Part shown: positions 26,299 to 34,375 of the stretch, piece after piece
How the letters are laid out: each line of letters begins with the position of its first letter
How positions within the stretch are numbered: position 1 is the stretch's first letter
NCBI GenBank assembly: GCA_965279075.1
Contig: CBDIHI010000009.1
Coordinates: 310,001 to 374,000, forward strand
DNA: 64,000 nucleotides
From: SZAS-79 sp965279075
Lineage (GTDB): Bacteria > Pseudomonadota > Gammaproteobacteria > Burkholderiales > SG8-39
Direction: 5' to 3'
Position numbers and translations under genes: made by a program
The notes under the pieces: model-generated
The model's database searches: none
What the model was told of the DNA's origin: nothing
The model's input: only the letters and a program-made list of their open reading frames with translations

Positions 26299-27578
26299 TG
26301 AAGACCCTCATCAAAGGCGGACGCGTCATCGACCCGGCGAGCGGGCGGGATGCCGTCGGCGACGTGCTGGTGGATGGCGAACGCATCGTCGCGCTCGATG
26401 CGGCCGCGCAGGGCGCGAAGGCCGACAAGACCATCGACGCCAGGGGCCTCGTCGTTGCGCCGGGCCTCGTGGACATCTGCGCGCGGCTGCGCGAACCGGG
26501 CTTCGAGTACAAGGCGACGCTGGAATCCGAAATGCACGCTGCCGTCGCGGGCGGCGTGACGAGCCTCGCCTGCCCGCCGGACACCGATCCGCCGCTCGAC
26601 GAACCCGGGCTGGTCGACATGCTGCGCCGGCGTGCGAAAGCGCTTACCCAGGCGCGCCTGTACCCGATCGGCGCGCTGACGGTGAAGCTCGAAGGCGAGC
26701 GCCTCACCGAGATGGCCGAACTGTCCGAGACCGGGTGCCTTGCGTTCACGCAGGCCAACGTGCCGCTCGACGATACGCAGGTGCTTTGGCGCGCGCTGCA
26801 GTACGCCGGGACCTTCGGCTTCCCGGTCTGGCTGCGGGCGGAGGATCTTTCCCTTGCGCGCGACGGCGTCGCCCACGATGGCGAGGTGGCCACGCGCCTC
26901 GGCCTGCAGGGCATTCCGGCGTTCGCCGAGACCATTGCGCTCGGCAAGCTGCTGCATCTCGTGCGTGCCACCGGCACGCGCCTGCACGTATGCCGCATTT
27001 CCACGGCGGGTGCGGTCGACATGATCCGCGCCGCGAAGGCCGAGAAGCTGCCGGTCACCTGCGACGTGGGCATCCACCACGTGCACCTGTCCGAGATGGA
27101 CCTCGGCTATTTCGACTCGCACTGCCACCTCGTTCCGCCGCTGCGCAGCCTGCGCGACCGCGATGCGCTGCGCGCGGGCCTTGCCGACGGCACCATCGAC
27201 GTGATCTGCTCGGACCACACGCCGGTCGACGAGGATGCCAAGCAGATGCCCTTCGGTGAATCCGAGGTCGGCGCGACCGGCCTGGAACTGCTGTTGCCGC
27301 TGACGCTGAAGTGGGCTGCCGAAGCGAAGCTGCCGCTCGCAAGGGCGCTCGCCAAAGTGACCAGCGACGCGGCACGCGTGCTGGGCGTGAAATCCGGCCG
27401 CATCGAGCCTGGCGCGCCGGCCGACCTCGCCTTGTTCGATCCCGCGGCGCCTTTCCGCGTCGTCCCCGCCGCGCTGCGCAGCCAGGGCAAGAACACCCCC
27501 TTCATCGGCTATGAGCTCTCCGGTCGCGTGCGCTGCACGCTGGTGGACGGCAACGTGGTCTACGAGAGCGCCCAGTAA
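26298..27578 (+). CDS. dihydroorotase-like protein, probably non-catalytic (PyrC')
   Basis: 426-residue amidohydrolase of the class I dihydroorotase family. The metal-binding HxH of active enzymes is replaced: residues 59-68 read DICARLREPG, so the two His are C61 and R63. The later HxCHVST-type ligand site reads HVCRIST, so another His is Arg. The SDHTP Asp and the TCDVGIHH segment remain. In Pseudomonas an equally inactive pDHO is needed to assemble the aspartate transcarbamoylase, and a separate pyrC does catalysis. The overlap with pyrB (TGATG) supports that role. No active pyrC is in the window. Confidence 0.9.
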   Translation: MKTLIKGGRVIDPASGRDAVGDVLVDGERIVALDAAAQGAKADKTIDARGLVVAPGLVDICARLREPGFEYKATLESEMHAAVAGGVTSLACPPDTDPPLDEPGLVDMLRRRAKALTQARLYPIGALTVKLEGERLTEMAELSETGCLAFTQANVPLDDTQVLWRALQYAGTFGFPVWLRAEDLSLARDGVAHDGEVATRLGLQGIPAFAETIALGKLLHLVRATGTRLHVCRISTAGAVDMIRAAKAEKLPVTCDVGIHHVHLSEMDLGYFDSHCHLVPPLRSLRDRDALRAGLADGTIDVICSDHTPVDEDAKQMPFGESEVGATGLELLLPLTLKWAAEAKLPLARALAKVTSDAARVLGVKSGRIEPGAPADLALFDPAAPFRVVPAALRSQGKNTPFIGYELSGRVRCTLVDGNVVYESAQ

Positions 27579-27583
27579 GCGGG

Positions 27584-28489
27584 ATGCTGCGCGCCGCAGT
27601 CGCCCTGTCCCTGGTGCTTGCCCTGGGCGCGTGCTCGTCGGCCCGGGTCCGCGAAGATCCGGCGCCCGCTGTATCCGCTCCTGCCGGCAAGCCCGCAGCC
27701 TCACCAGGCGCCGCGCGACCGGGCGCCTTCTACAAGGACGACGGCCCGGGCGTGAACCCGCCGGACTTCGACAAGATCGCCGACGCGCAGCCCCGTCGCG
27801 AGCCGCTGCACCGGTTCGCCAACAACCCCTACCAGGTCTTCGGCAAGGACTATGTCCCGATCCGTACGGCGGGCGCCTACCGGGAGCGCGGGATCGGGAG
27901 CTGGTACGGGCGCCGTTACCACGGGCAGAAGACTTCCAACGGCGAGATCTACGACATGTACGCGATGACCGCAGCGCATCCCACGCTGCCGATCCCGAGC
28001 TATGCCCGGGTGACGAGCGTGGCCAACGGCCGCAGCGTGGTCGTGCGGATCAACGATCGCGGCCCCTTCCACTCGGGCCGCGTCATCGACCTGTCGTACG
28101 TCGCGGCTTACAAACTGGGCTATGCGCAGGGCGGCAGCACCCTCGTCGAGGTCGAGAGCCTTTTGCCCGAGGGCGGGCAGGTGGCGGCAGCCGCACCGGC
28201 CAGGCCCGCGCCTGCTCCGACCCCCCAGGCCGCGCCCCTGCCTGTGTCGAGCACGGCCAGCGGCGTGTTCCTGCAGCTGGGCGCGTTCTCCGTGCGCGAC
28301 AATGCCGAGGTCTTCCGCGCCAAGGTCTACAAGGAGCTCGCCTGGCTGAACGACCCAATCGAGGTATCGGCCCAGGGCGCGCTGTTCCGGCTCCAGCTCG
28401 GGCCCTACAAATCGCAGGATGAAGCCCGCCGCATGGCCGAGCGCATACAGGCGGAACTGAACCTGAAGCCGGTGCTGCTGGTCAAATGA
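27584..28489 (+). CDS. rlpA: septal ring lytic transglycosylase RlpA, lipoprotein with SPOR domain
   Basis: Outer-membrane lipoprotein that cleaves denuded glycans at the septum. 301 residues. The signal peptide has lipobox LGAC near residue 17. A Pro/Ala linker is followed by the double-psi beta-barrel (GSWYGRRYHGQKTSNGE and INDRGPFHSGRVIDLS with the conserved Asp), a second linker, and a C-terminal SPOR domain (FLQLGAFSVRDNAE and FRLQLGPYKSQDEA) that binds septal peptidoglycan. It starts 5 bp after pyrC' and precedes dacC as in many proteobacteria. Confidence 0.94.
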   Translation: MLRAAVALSLVLALGACSSARVREDPAPAVSAPAGKPAASPGAARPGAFYKDDGPGVNPPDFDKIADAQPRREPLHRFANNPYQVFGKDYVPIRTAGAYRERGIGSWYGRRYHGQKTSNGEIYDMYAMTAAHPTLPIPSYARVTSVANGRSVVVRINDRGPFHSGRVIDLSYVAAYKLGYAQGGSTLVEVESLLPEGGQVAAAAPARPAPAPTPQAAPLPVSSTASGVFLQLGAFSVRDNAEVFRAKVYKELAWLNDPIEVSAQGALFRLQLGPYKSQDEARRMAERIQAELNLKPVLLVK

Positions 28490-28519
28490 CAGGGTGCGGG
28501 GCCGTGCGCCCCATCGCCG

Positions 28520-28525
28520 TATAAT
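28520..28525 (+). promoter_or_regulatory. candidate -10 element (TATAAT) for dacC
   Basis: Perfect TATAAT hexamer 27 bp before the dacC ATG in the 63-bp rlpA-dacC gap. The region 17 bp upstream is GC-rich with no -35 match, so strength is uncertain. Confidence 0.35.
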
Positions 28526-28552
28526 TCGCCGCTTTTTTCCTCCAAGGCTCCC

Positions 28553-29674
28553 ATGCTTCGCACAGTTGCAACGCTGTTCCTCGCCGCGCTTTTCTCCCTC
28601 GCCCATGCACAGACCCCGCCGCCGGTGATCGGCAAGGCGTACATCGTCGCGGACGTCTCGAGCGGGCAGATCCTTGCAAGCGAGAAGGCCGACGAGCGCT
28701 TCGAGCCGGCCTCGCTGACCAAGCTGATGACGGCCTACCTGGTGTTCCAGTCGCTGAAGGAAAAGAAGCTCACGCTGGACCGCGCCCTGCCGGTGTCGGA
28801 GAAGGCCTGGCGTGCGGGCGGCTCCCGCATGTTCATCGACCCCAAGCGCCCGGTCACGGTGGACGAGCTGATCCGGGGCATGATCGTTCAGTCGGGCAAC
28901 GACGCCTGCATCGCCCTGGCCGAGGCGATCGGCGGGTCCGAGGACGTGTTCGCGCAGATGATGAACCGCGAGGCGCAGCGCCTCGGCATGAAGAACTCCA
29001 ACTTCGTGAACTCCAACGGGCTGCCCGACCCGCAGCACTACAGCTCGGCGCGCGACATGTACCTGCTCGGCTCGGCGCTGATCCGCGACTTCCCCGCCGA
29101 GTACGCGACCTATTACACGATCAAGGAGTACCGCTACAACAACATCACGCAGATGAACCGGAATCGCCTCCTGTGGCTGGACCCGACGGTCGACGGCATG
29201 AAGACCGGCTACACCGAGGCCGCCGGCTATTGCCTCGTCGCCTCGTCGAAGCGCGGCCCGCGCCGGTTGATGAGCGTGCTGCTCGGTTCGACCTCCGAAT
29301 CCACCCGCGCGCAGGAGTCGCAGAAGCTGCTCAACTGGGGCTTCCAGTTCTTCGACGCCGTGAAGCTCTACGACAAGGGCCAGGCCGTGAAATCGATCGA
29401 AGTCTGGAAAGGCGCCGCCCCCGAGGTCAAGGCGGGTTTCACGGGCGACATGTACATCACCGTCCCCAAGGGCCAGGCCGAGAAGCTCAAGGCCGACCTG
29501 CTCGCGCAGCAGCCGCTGGTGGCGCCGGTCGGCCAGGGACAGAAGGTCGGCGTGATGCGCGTCACTCTCGACGGCAAGAGCGTCGGGGAGTACCCCGTGG
29601 TCGCGCTCGAAGCGGTGGGCGTGGCCGGGTTCTTCGGCCGCGCCTGGGATACACTCAGGCTCTGGCTGAAATAG
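28553..29674 (+). CDS. dacC: D-alanyl-D-alanine carboxypeptidase (PBP5/6 type)
   Basis: Removes the terminal D-Ala from peptidoglycan stem peptides in the periplasm. 373 residues with a signal peptide ending near AHA. The penicillin-binding motifs are complete: SLTK (S54-K57), SGN (114-116) and KTG (217-219). A C-terminal beta-sandwich domain (PBP5_C) follows, and the tail (FFGRAWDTLRLWLK) is an amphipathic membrane anchor typical of PBP5/6. Whether it is DacA or DacC by orthology cannot be settled here. Confidence 0.94.
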   Translation: MLRTVATLFLAALFSLAHAQTPPPVIGKAYIVADVSSGQILASEKADERFEPASLTKLMTAYLVFQSLKEKKLTLDRALPVSEKAWRAGGSRMFIDPKRPVTVDELIRGMIVQSGNDACIALAEAIGGSEDVFAQMMNREAQRLGMKNSNFVNSNGLPDPQHYSSARDMYLLGSALIRDFPAEYATYYTIKEYRYNNITQMNRNRLLWLDPTVDGMKTGYTEAAGYCLVASSKRGPRRLMSVLLGSTSESTRAQESQKLLNWGFQFFDAVKLYDKGQAVKSIEVWKGAAPEVKAGFTGDMYITVPKGQAEKLKADLLAQQPLVAPVGQGQKVGVMRVTLDGKSVGEYPVVALEAVGVAGFFGRAWDTLRLWLK

Positions 29675-29702
29675 TTTTTTTGCCCATTTTCGCGAGGCGG
29701 AT

Positions 29703-30572
29703 ATGACGGTTTTCCTGAACGGCGACTTCATGCCGATCGAAGAGGCGAAGGTCCCCGTGCTCGACCGCGGCTTCATCTTCGGCGACGGGATCTACGAACT
29801 GGTTCCTGTGTACTCGCGCGCGCCGTTCCGGCTCGAGGGGCACCTCAAGCGCATGGAGCGCAGCCTGTCGGAAGTGAAGATCCGCAACCCCTACACGCGT
29901 GCCGAGTGGACGCGGATCATCGAGCAGATGATCGAAAAACAATCGTTCGACGACCAGGGCGTCTACTGGCAGGTCACCCGCGGCGTCGCCAAGCGCGACC
30001 ACGCCTTCCCAAAGGACGTCCAGCCGACCGTGTTCATGATGTCGAACCCGCTCGTCAACCCTTCGAAGGAAGTCATCGAGAACGGCGCCCGCGCGGTCAG
30101 CGCCCGGGATTTCCGCTGGCACCGCTGCGACCTGAAGACGATCTCGCTGATCGGCAACTGCATGCTGCGCCAGCTGTCGGCCGAGGCGGGCGCGATCGAG
30201 ACTATCCTGTTCCGTGATGGCAGGCTCACCGAGGCTTCTGCCTCCAACGCATACATCGTCAAGGACGGGGTGATCGCGACGCCGCCCAGGGACGAGCTGA
30301 TCCTGCCCGGCATCACGCTCGACGTGGTTTTCGACATCGTCGCCCGCGGCAACCTCAAGCTCGAGGTGCGCGAGGTGACCGAAGCCGAAGTGCGCGGCGC
30401 GGACGAGGTCTGGGTGACGTCTTCCTCGAAGGAAATCGTCGCGGTCGTCGACCTCGACGGCAGGCCGGTCGGTAACGGCAAGCCCGGTCCCGTATTCCGC
30501 AAGGCCTGGCAGCTCTACCAGGAATTCAAGTCCGAGGTCATGCGCGCGAACAGGCAGGCGAGGGCGGCCTGA
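29703..30572 (+). CDS. dat: D-amino acid aminotransferase (branched-chain-type PLP fold IV)
   Basis: 289-residue fold-type IV PLP transaminase. RGFIFGDGIYE, RLEGHLKRMERSL, the PLP lysine in CDLKTISLIGN, EASASNAYIV, PGITLDVV and VWVTSSSKEI are family motifs; the RGFIFGDGIYE start is typical of D-alanine transaminases rather than IlvE. It would interconvert D-Ala and D-Glu. Placement directly after the D-Ala-releasing carboxypeptidase suggests D-Ala salvage. Substrate is inferred. Confidence 0.87.
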   Translation: MTVFLNGDFMPIEEAKVPVLDRGFIFGDGIYELVPVYSRAPFRLEGHLKRMERSLSEVKIRNPYTRAEWTRIIEQMIEKQSFDDQGVYWQVTRGVAKRDHAFPKDVQPTVFMMSNPLVNPSKEVIENGARAVSARDFRWHRCDLKTISLIGNCMLRQLSAEAGAIETILFRDGRLTEASASNAYIVKDGVIATPPRDELILPGITLDVVFDIVARGNLKLEVREVTEAEVRGADEVWVTSSSKEIVAVVDLDGRPVGNGKPGPVFRKAWQLYQEFKSEVMRANRQARAA

Positions 30573-30577
30573 GCGCC

Positions 30578-30862
30578 GTGGGCGGCGAAGACGAACCGAT
30601 CAAGCGCGAGTCTCTGCTCGCGTTTCCGACCGCGTTCCCGATCAAGGTCATGGGCCGGCGCGAGGACGGTTTCGCGCAGGGTGTGCTCGAAGTCGTCCTC
30701 AGGCACGCTCCGGACTTCGACGCAAAGACCGTGGAGATGCGCCCGAGCAGCGCCGGCAAGTACCTCGGCGTGACCGTGACGATCAACGCGCAGTCGCGCG
30801 AGCAACTTGACGCCCTGTACCGCGACCTCAGTGCCCACCCCGGCGTGGTGATGGTCCTGTGA
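30578..30862 (+). CDS. ybeD: DUF493 family protein YbeD
   Basis: 94-residue UPF0250/YbeD protein with a ferredoxin-like regulatory fold. Motifs are LLAFPTAFPIKVMGR, SSAGKYLGVTVTI and LYRDLSAHPGVVMVL. Function unproven; it is conserved between dac and lipB in proteobacteria. GTG start 5 bp after dat; its TGA overlaps the lipB ATG. Confidence 0.92.
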   Translation: MGGEDEPIKRESLLAFPTAFPIKVMGRREDGFAQGVLEVVLRHAPDFDAKTVEMRPSSAGKYLGVTVTINAQSREQLDALYRDLSAHPGVVMVL

Positions 30863-31500
30863 TGCTGACGGCGCTCGCCACCGCGCTGATCGTGCGCAAG
30901 GTTGGCCGGGTCGAATACGCGGAGTCCCTCGCAGCGATGCGCGAGCTGACGGCGCGCCGCGACGAGGACACCCCCGATGAACTCTGGGTGCTCGAGCACC
31001 CGCCGGTGTATACGCTGGGCCAGGGGGCCGACGAGGCCCACGCGCCGTCGTACGACACGGGTATCCCGGTGGTCCGCGTGGAGCGCGGCGGCCAGGTCAC
31101 CTATCACGGTCCCGGCCAGGTTGTGCTCTATACCCTGGTCGATCTCGCCCGTCGCGACCTCAAGGTGCGCGAGTACGTCCGCCTGCTCGAGCAGTGCGTG
31201 ATCGACCTGCTGGCTTCCCACGGGGTGACCGCGGAACGGAAGGCCGGCGCGCCGGGTGTCTATGTCGGCGGCGCGAAGGTCGCTGCGCTGGGCATCCGCG
31301 TCAGCCGCGGCTGCACGCTGCACGGCCTCGCCCTCAACGTCGACATGGATCTCGCGCCATTCGGTGCGATCGACCCGTGCGGCTACCCGGGCCTGCCGGT
31401 GACCCGCACGCGGGATATCGGTATCGCCGCCGGGACCGACGAACTCGGCATCAACCTGGCCCGGCGCATCGCCGGGCAACTGGAGCGGCACCATGCGTGA
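30862..31500 (+). CDS. lipB: octanoyl-ACP:protein octanoyltransferase
   Basis: Transfers octanoate from ACP to lipoyl domains. 212 residues from the ATG at 30862. RGGQVTYHGPGQ, the GGAKVAALGIRV lysine, and IDPCGYPG with the catalytic Cys make up the LipB active site. It overlaps ybeD by one base and lipA by 8 bp, consistent with a coupled lipoylation operon. Confidence 0.96.
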   Translation: MLTALATALIVRKVGRVEYAESLAAMRELTARRDEDTPDELWVLEHPPVYTLGQGADEAHAPSYDTGIPVVRVERGGQVTYHGPGQVVLYTLVDLARRDLKVREYVRLLEQCVIDLLASHGVTAERKAGAPGVYVGGAKVAALGIRVSRGCTLHGLALNVDMDLAPFGAIDPCGYPGLPVTRTRDIGIAAGTDELGINLARRIAGQLERHHA

Positions 31501-32434
31501 AGCGGGCGTCAAGGAGAAAGGGAAAGCCAAGACCGCGCGGATCCCCATCAAGATCGTGCCGAGGGAGGCGCTGAAGAAGCCCGACTGGATCCGCGTGAAG
31601 GCGGCGAGCCAGAATTCGCGCTTCACCGAGATCAAGGACATCCTGCGCGAGCAGAAGCTGCACACGGTGTGTGAGGAGGCCTCGTGCCCGAACATCGGCG
31701 AATGCTTCGGCAAGGGCACGGCGACCTTCATGATCCTGGGCGACATCTGCACCCGCCGCTGCCCGTTCTGCGACGTCGGCCACGGCCGGCCGCTGGCGCC
31801 CGACGCGGACGAGCCCCGGCACCTGGCCGAGACCATCGCGCGCCTGAAACTTCGCTACGTAGTGATCACCAGCGTGGATCGCGACGACCTCAAGGACGGC
31901 GGTGCGCAGCATTTCGTCGACTGCATCCGCGCGGTACGCGAGATGTCGCCCTCGACCACGATCGAAGTGCTGGTCCCGGATTTCCGCGGGCGGCTCGACC
32001 GGGCGCTGGAGATCCTCGTCAACGCGCCGCCCGACGTCATGAACCATAACCTGGAGACCGTGCCGCGGCTGTACAAGCAGGCGCGACCCGGCGGTGACTA
32101 CAAGCACTCGCTGACGCTGTTGCAGGAATTCAAGCGCCTTTACCCGGACGTGCCGACCAAGTCCGGGCTGATGGTCGGGCTGGGCGAGACGGATGAGGAG
32201 ATCCTCGCGGTCATGCGCGACCTGCGCGCGCACGATGTGGACATGGTCACCATCGGGCAGTACCTGCAGCCCGGCCCGCACCATCTGCCGGTGGAGCGCT
32301 ACGTGCACCCGGACGTGTTCGCGATGTTCGAGCGGGAGGCGAAGGGGATGGGCTTCCGGCACGCCGCGATCGGCGCAATGGTGCGGTCCTCGTACCACGC
32401 GGACCAGCAGGCGCACGAGGCGGGCGTCGGGTAG
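31493..32434 (+). CDS. lipA: lipoyl synthase (radical SAM)
   Basis: Inserts two sulfurs into octanoyl groups. 313 residues. The auxiliary cluster is CEEASCPNIGEC (CX4CX5C), the radical-SAM cluster is CTRRCPFC (CX3CX2C), and the C-terminal RSSYHAD contains the conserved Ser ligand. MNHNLETVPRLY and GLMVGLGETDEE are LipA signatures. Start overlaps the lipB 3' end. Last gene of rlpA-dacC-dat-ybeD-lipB-lipA. Confidence 0.97.
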   Translation: MREAGVKEKGKAKTARIPIKIVPREALKKPDWIRVKAASQNSRFTEIKDILREQKLHTVCEEASCPNIGECFGKGTATFMILGDICTRRCPFCDVGHGRPLAPDADEPRHLAETIARLKLRYVVITSVDRDDLKDGGAQHFVDCIRAVREMSPSTTIEVLVPDFRGRLDRALEILVNAPPDVMNHNLETVPRLYKQARPGGDYKHSLTLLQEFKRLYPDVPTKSGLMVGLGETDEEILAVMRDLRAHDVDMVTIGQYLQPGPHHLPVERYVHPDVFAMFEREAKGMGFRHAAIGAMVRSSYHADQQAHEAGVG

Positions 32435-32446
32435 CGGTTCCGCCTC

Positions 32447-32470
32447 AAAAGTGTACCAGTACCGGTACAC
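32447..32470 (-). terminator. candidate intrinsic terminator downstream of the thioredoxin-like gene
   Basis: Inverted repeat GTGTACC (32451-32457) / GGTACAC (32464-32470) with a 6-nt loop. Read on the minus strand it is followed by four T. It lies in the 91-bp gap between the convergent lipA and thioredoxin-like genes, placing it after the latter's stop. The stem is short, so strength is uncertain. Confidence 0.45.
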
Positions 32471-32525
32471 CAAATACCGGGAGAGCGGCTCCTGGTGCGG
32501 ACTATGGAAACGTAATTCGCCGAAT

Positions 32526-33026
32526 TCAGGCAGGTTCGGAGAGCGCTTTCTCCACCACAGCATGCAGTTCCGCGGCCTTGGGCTCACCCACGTACCGTTT
32601 CACGATGCGGCCGCGCCGGTCGATTACGAACGTGGTCGGCGTGACCTGGACGTTACCCCACGCCCTCGCCACCGCGCCGTCCAGGTCCAGGGCCACCCTG
32701 AAGGGCAGGCCGGTCCGCTTCACGTAGTCGGCCACGAGGTTCGGGTGGTCGTAGCTCATCGCCACCGCCACCATTTCGTAACCCTGCGGCGCGTACTTGC
32801 GGTAGGTGTCGGTCATCATCGGCATCTCGTGCATGCAGATCTCGCACGAGGTGGCCCAGAAATTCACCAGCACGACTTTGCCGCGGAGGTCCGACGTGGC
32901 GAAATTCTGCCCGCCGAGCGTGACGTATTTCGCTTCCGGAGCCGGGCTTTTCGCGTCGGAGGCGCATCCGGCCGCAAGGCTCGCCGCCATCCCCAGAATG
33001 AGGATAAGCTTGGCCGCACGATTCAC
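32526..33026 (-). CDS. TlpA/ResA-like thioredoxin-fold lipoprotein
   Basis: Periplasmic thiol-disulfide protein of about 166 residues. The N-terminus is a lipoprotein signal (NRAAKLILILGMAASLAAGC, lipobox LAAGC). The thioredoxin fold has VLVNFWATSCEICMHEMPMM with active-site CEIC and the cis-Pro region TPTTFVIDRRGRIV. The GTG at 33026 gives a standard signal; the ATG at 33047 is an alternative and would overlap the start codon of the divergent gene. Neither has a strong ribosome-binding site. Likely a reductase in cytochrome maturation or stress repair; partner unknown. Confidence 0.85.
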   Translation of the reverse strand: MNRAAKLILILGMAASLAAGCASDAKSPAPEAKYVTLGGQNFATSDLRGKVVLVNFWATSCEICMHEMPMMTDTYRKYAPQGYEMVAVAMSYDHPNLVADYVKRTGLPFRVALDLDGAVARAWGNVQVTPTTFVIDRRGRIVKRYVGEPKAAELHAVVEKALSEPA

Positions 33027-33045
33027 GAGACTTGAGGAGGGTTCC

Positions 33046-33732
33046 ATGAGGACGCGTATTTTCACCCTGATCGCCGGGCTTGTCATCGCAACGCACGCGT
33101 CTGCCGCCGGGCTGGACTCGATCACCAACCAGGACGCGACCGCCGGGTTGCGCGAAGCGCTGGTCAAGGGCACGCAGGTTGCGGTCGAAGCGCTTGGCAA
33201 GCAGGACGGGTTCTTCGGCAACGGCAAGGTCAAGATCCCGCTGCCGGAGTCGGCGCAGAAGGCAGAAAAACTGATGCGCCAGTTCGGCATGGGCAAGCAG
33301 GCCGATGAGCTGATCCTGACGGTCAACCGCGCGGCCGAGGCGGCCGTGCCCGAGGCCAAGGCCCTGCTGGTCGATTCGGTGAAGAAGATGAGCGTGCAGG
33401 ACGCCAAGGGCATCCTGACCGGCGGGCAGGATTCCGCCACGCAGTACTTCAAGCGCACGACCAGCGACCAGCTGCGCGTGAAGTTCCTGCCGATCGTGCA
33501 GAAGGCGATCGCGAAGGTGCAGCTCGCGCAGAAGTACGACCAGTACGCCGAGAAGGGCGCGAAGTTCGGCCTCGTGAAGAAGGAGGACGCGCACCTCGAC
33601 ACCTACGTAACGCAGAAGGCGCTGGACGGCCTGTTCGTGATGGTTGCCGAAGAGGAAGCCAAGATCCGCCAGAACCCCGGCGAAGCGGCCAGCAACGTGC
33701 TGAAGAAGGTGTTCGGGGCGCTGAAGCTCTAG
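33046..33732 (+). CDS. DUF4197 family exported protein
   Basis: 228-residue protein with a signal peptide (cleavage likely after ASA near residue 20). The mature part is helical, with LREALVKGTQVAVEALGKQDGF, the repeated amphipathic segments KAEKLMRQFGMGKQADE and FLPIVQKAIAKVQLAQKYDQY, and a C-terminal LDGLFVMVAEEEAKIRQNP, the DUF4197 pattern. Function unknown, probably periplasmic. GAGGAGG lies at ideal spacing before the ATG, so this start is secure. Confidence 0.85.
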   Translation: MRTRIFTLIAGLVIATHASAAGLDSITNQDATAGLREALVKGTQVAVEALGKQDGFFGNGKVKIPLPESAQKAEKLMRQFGMGKQADELILTVNRAAEAAVPEAKALLVDSVKKMSVQDAKGILTGGQDSATQYFKRTTSDQLRVKFLPIVQKAIAKVQLAQKYDQYAEKGAKFGLVKKEDAHLDTYVTQKALDGLFVMVAEEEAKIRQNPGEAASNVLKKVFGALKL

Positions 33733-33747
33733 GCGTTGCAAACGCCC

Positions 33748-34041
33748 TCAGTCGTGATAGCCGGCCTCGCGTTGATGTCGGACACGCAAAACGCGTACGA
33801 CGTCCCGGGCCGCGTCGAATCGATAAAGCGCCATGTATCCGGAACTGCCGTGCGAAATCACCAACTCGCGGATCTCGCCCTCGGCGCGGTGTCCGATCAG
33901 TGGATGGCCGGCGAGGATCCCGATGGCGTCGAGGATGCGCGCAAGGGCCCCCTGCGCTGCCGTGGGTGACTGTTCCAGCTGGAATTCGGCCAGGCGCTCT
34001 AGGTCGGCGAGCGCTGCGGCCGAGTAGACTACCTGGGCCAC
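33748..34041 (-). CDS. RelE/ParE-family toxin
   Basis: 97-residue RelE/ParE-superfamily toxin: VVYSAAALADLERLAEFQLE, then LIGHRAEGEIRELVI and GYMALYRFDAARDVVRVLRVRHQREAGY, the typical beta-strand core and basic C-terminus. The GEIRELVI, GYMALYR and VLRVRHQ elements resemble ParE (gyrase poisons) more than RelE, but the target cannot be fixed from sequence. It overlaps the antitoxin gene by 13 bp and is downstream of it, the usual order for this type II module. Confidence 0.85.
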   Translation of the reverse strand: MAQVVYSAAALADLERLAEFQLEQSPTAAQGALARILDAIGILAGHPLIGHRAEGEIRELVISHGSSGYMALYRFDAARDVVRVLRVRHQREAGYHD

Positions 34042-34319
34042 TTGACCGGCTTGGGCCGCTTGGCTGCCTCTCCGCGCGCCTTGGCGGCCACGTAGTCATG
34101 GACCTCCTGCATCGCATACCCTACGCCGGTACTTTGCATTTGCGCATCGGCGCGCGCCGCATCATCGAGGAAGGTTCGATACCGCTTGGCGGCTGCGACA
34201 TGCTCAGCCAGCGCCCGTACCATGATCGCGTGGGTCGACTCCCCGGTCCGGCGTGCGAGCTTTTCAAGGTCCGCTTTGAGGGCGGACGGCAGTTTCAGAC
34301 TCGTGGCGGCTATGGCCAT
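34029..34319 (-). CDS. ribbon-helix-helix antitoxin (ParD/CopG type)
   Basis: 96-residue protein. The N-terminus ATSLKLPSALKADLEKLARRTGESTHAIMVRALAEHV is a ribbon-helix-helix DNA-binding domain. The rest is a charged helical tail (DDAARADAQMQS, a YVAAKARGEAAKRPKP end) that would wrap the toxin. GGAGGG precedes the ATG by about 5 bp. An inverted repeat sits immediately upstream, consistent with autorepression. Confidence 0.85.
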   Translation of the reverse strand: MAIAATSLKLPSALKADLEKLARRTGESTHAIMVRALAEHVAAAKRYRTFLDDAARADAQMQSTGVGYAMQEVHDYVAAKARGEAAKRPKPVKWPR

Positions 34320-34334
34320 GGGAACCCTCCATCA

Positions 34335-34354
34335 GGTAGTCGGATTGTACTACC
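34335..34354 (-). promoter_or_regulatory. candidate operator/promoter of the toxin-antitoxin operon
   Basis: Inverted repeat GGTAGT (34335-34340) / ACTACC (34349-34354) with an 8-bp spacer, 15-35 bp before the antitoxin ATG. On the minus strand the spacer and arm include TACAAT, a good -10 hexamer, so a bound RHH dimer would cover the promoter. The -35 is weak. Confidence 0.45.
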
Positions 34355-34375
34355 CGGAACGGATGTTTCGAAAAG

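Noticed and set aside
32451..32470. GTGTACC/GGTACAC palindrome as a regulatory operator
   Set aside because: It lies between two convergent genes with no start codon nearby and is followed by T on the minus strand, so a terminator is the simpler reading.
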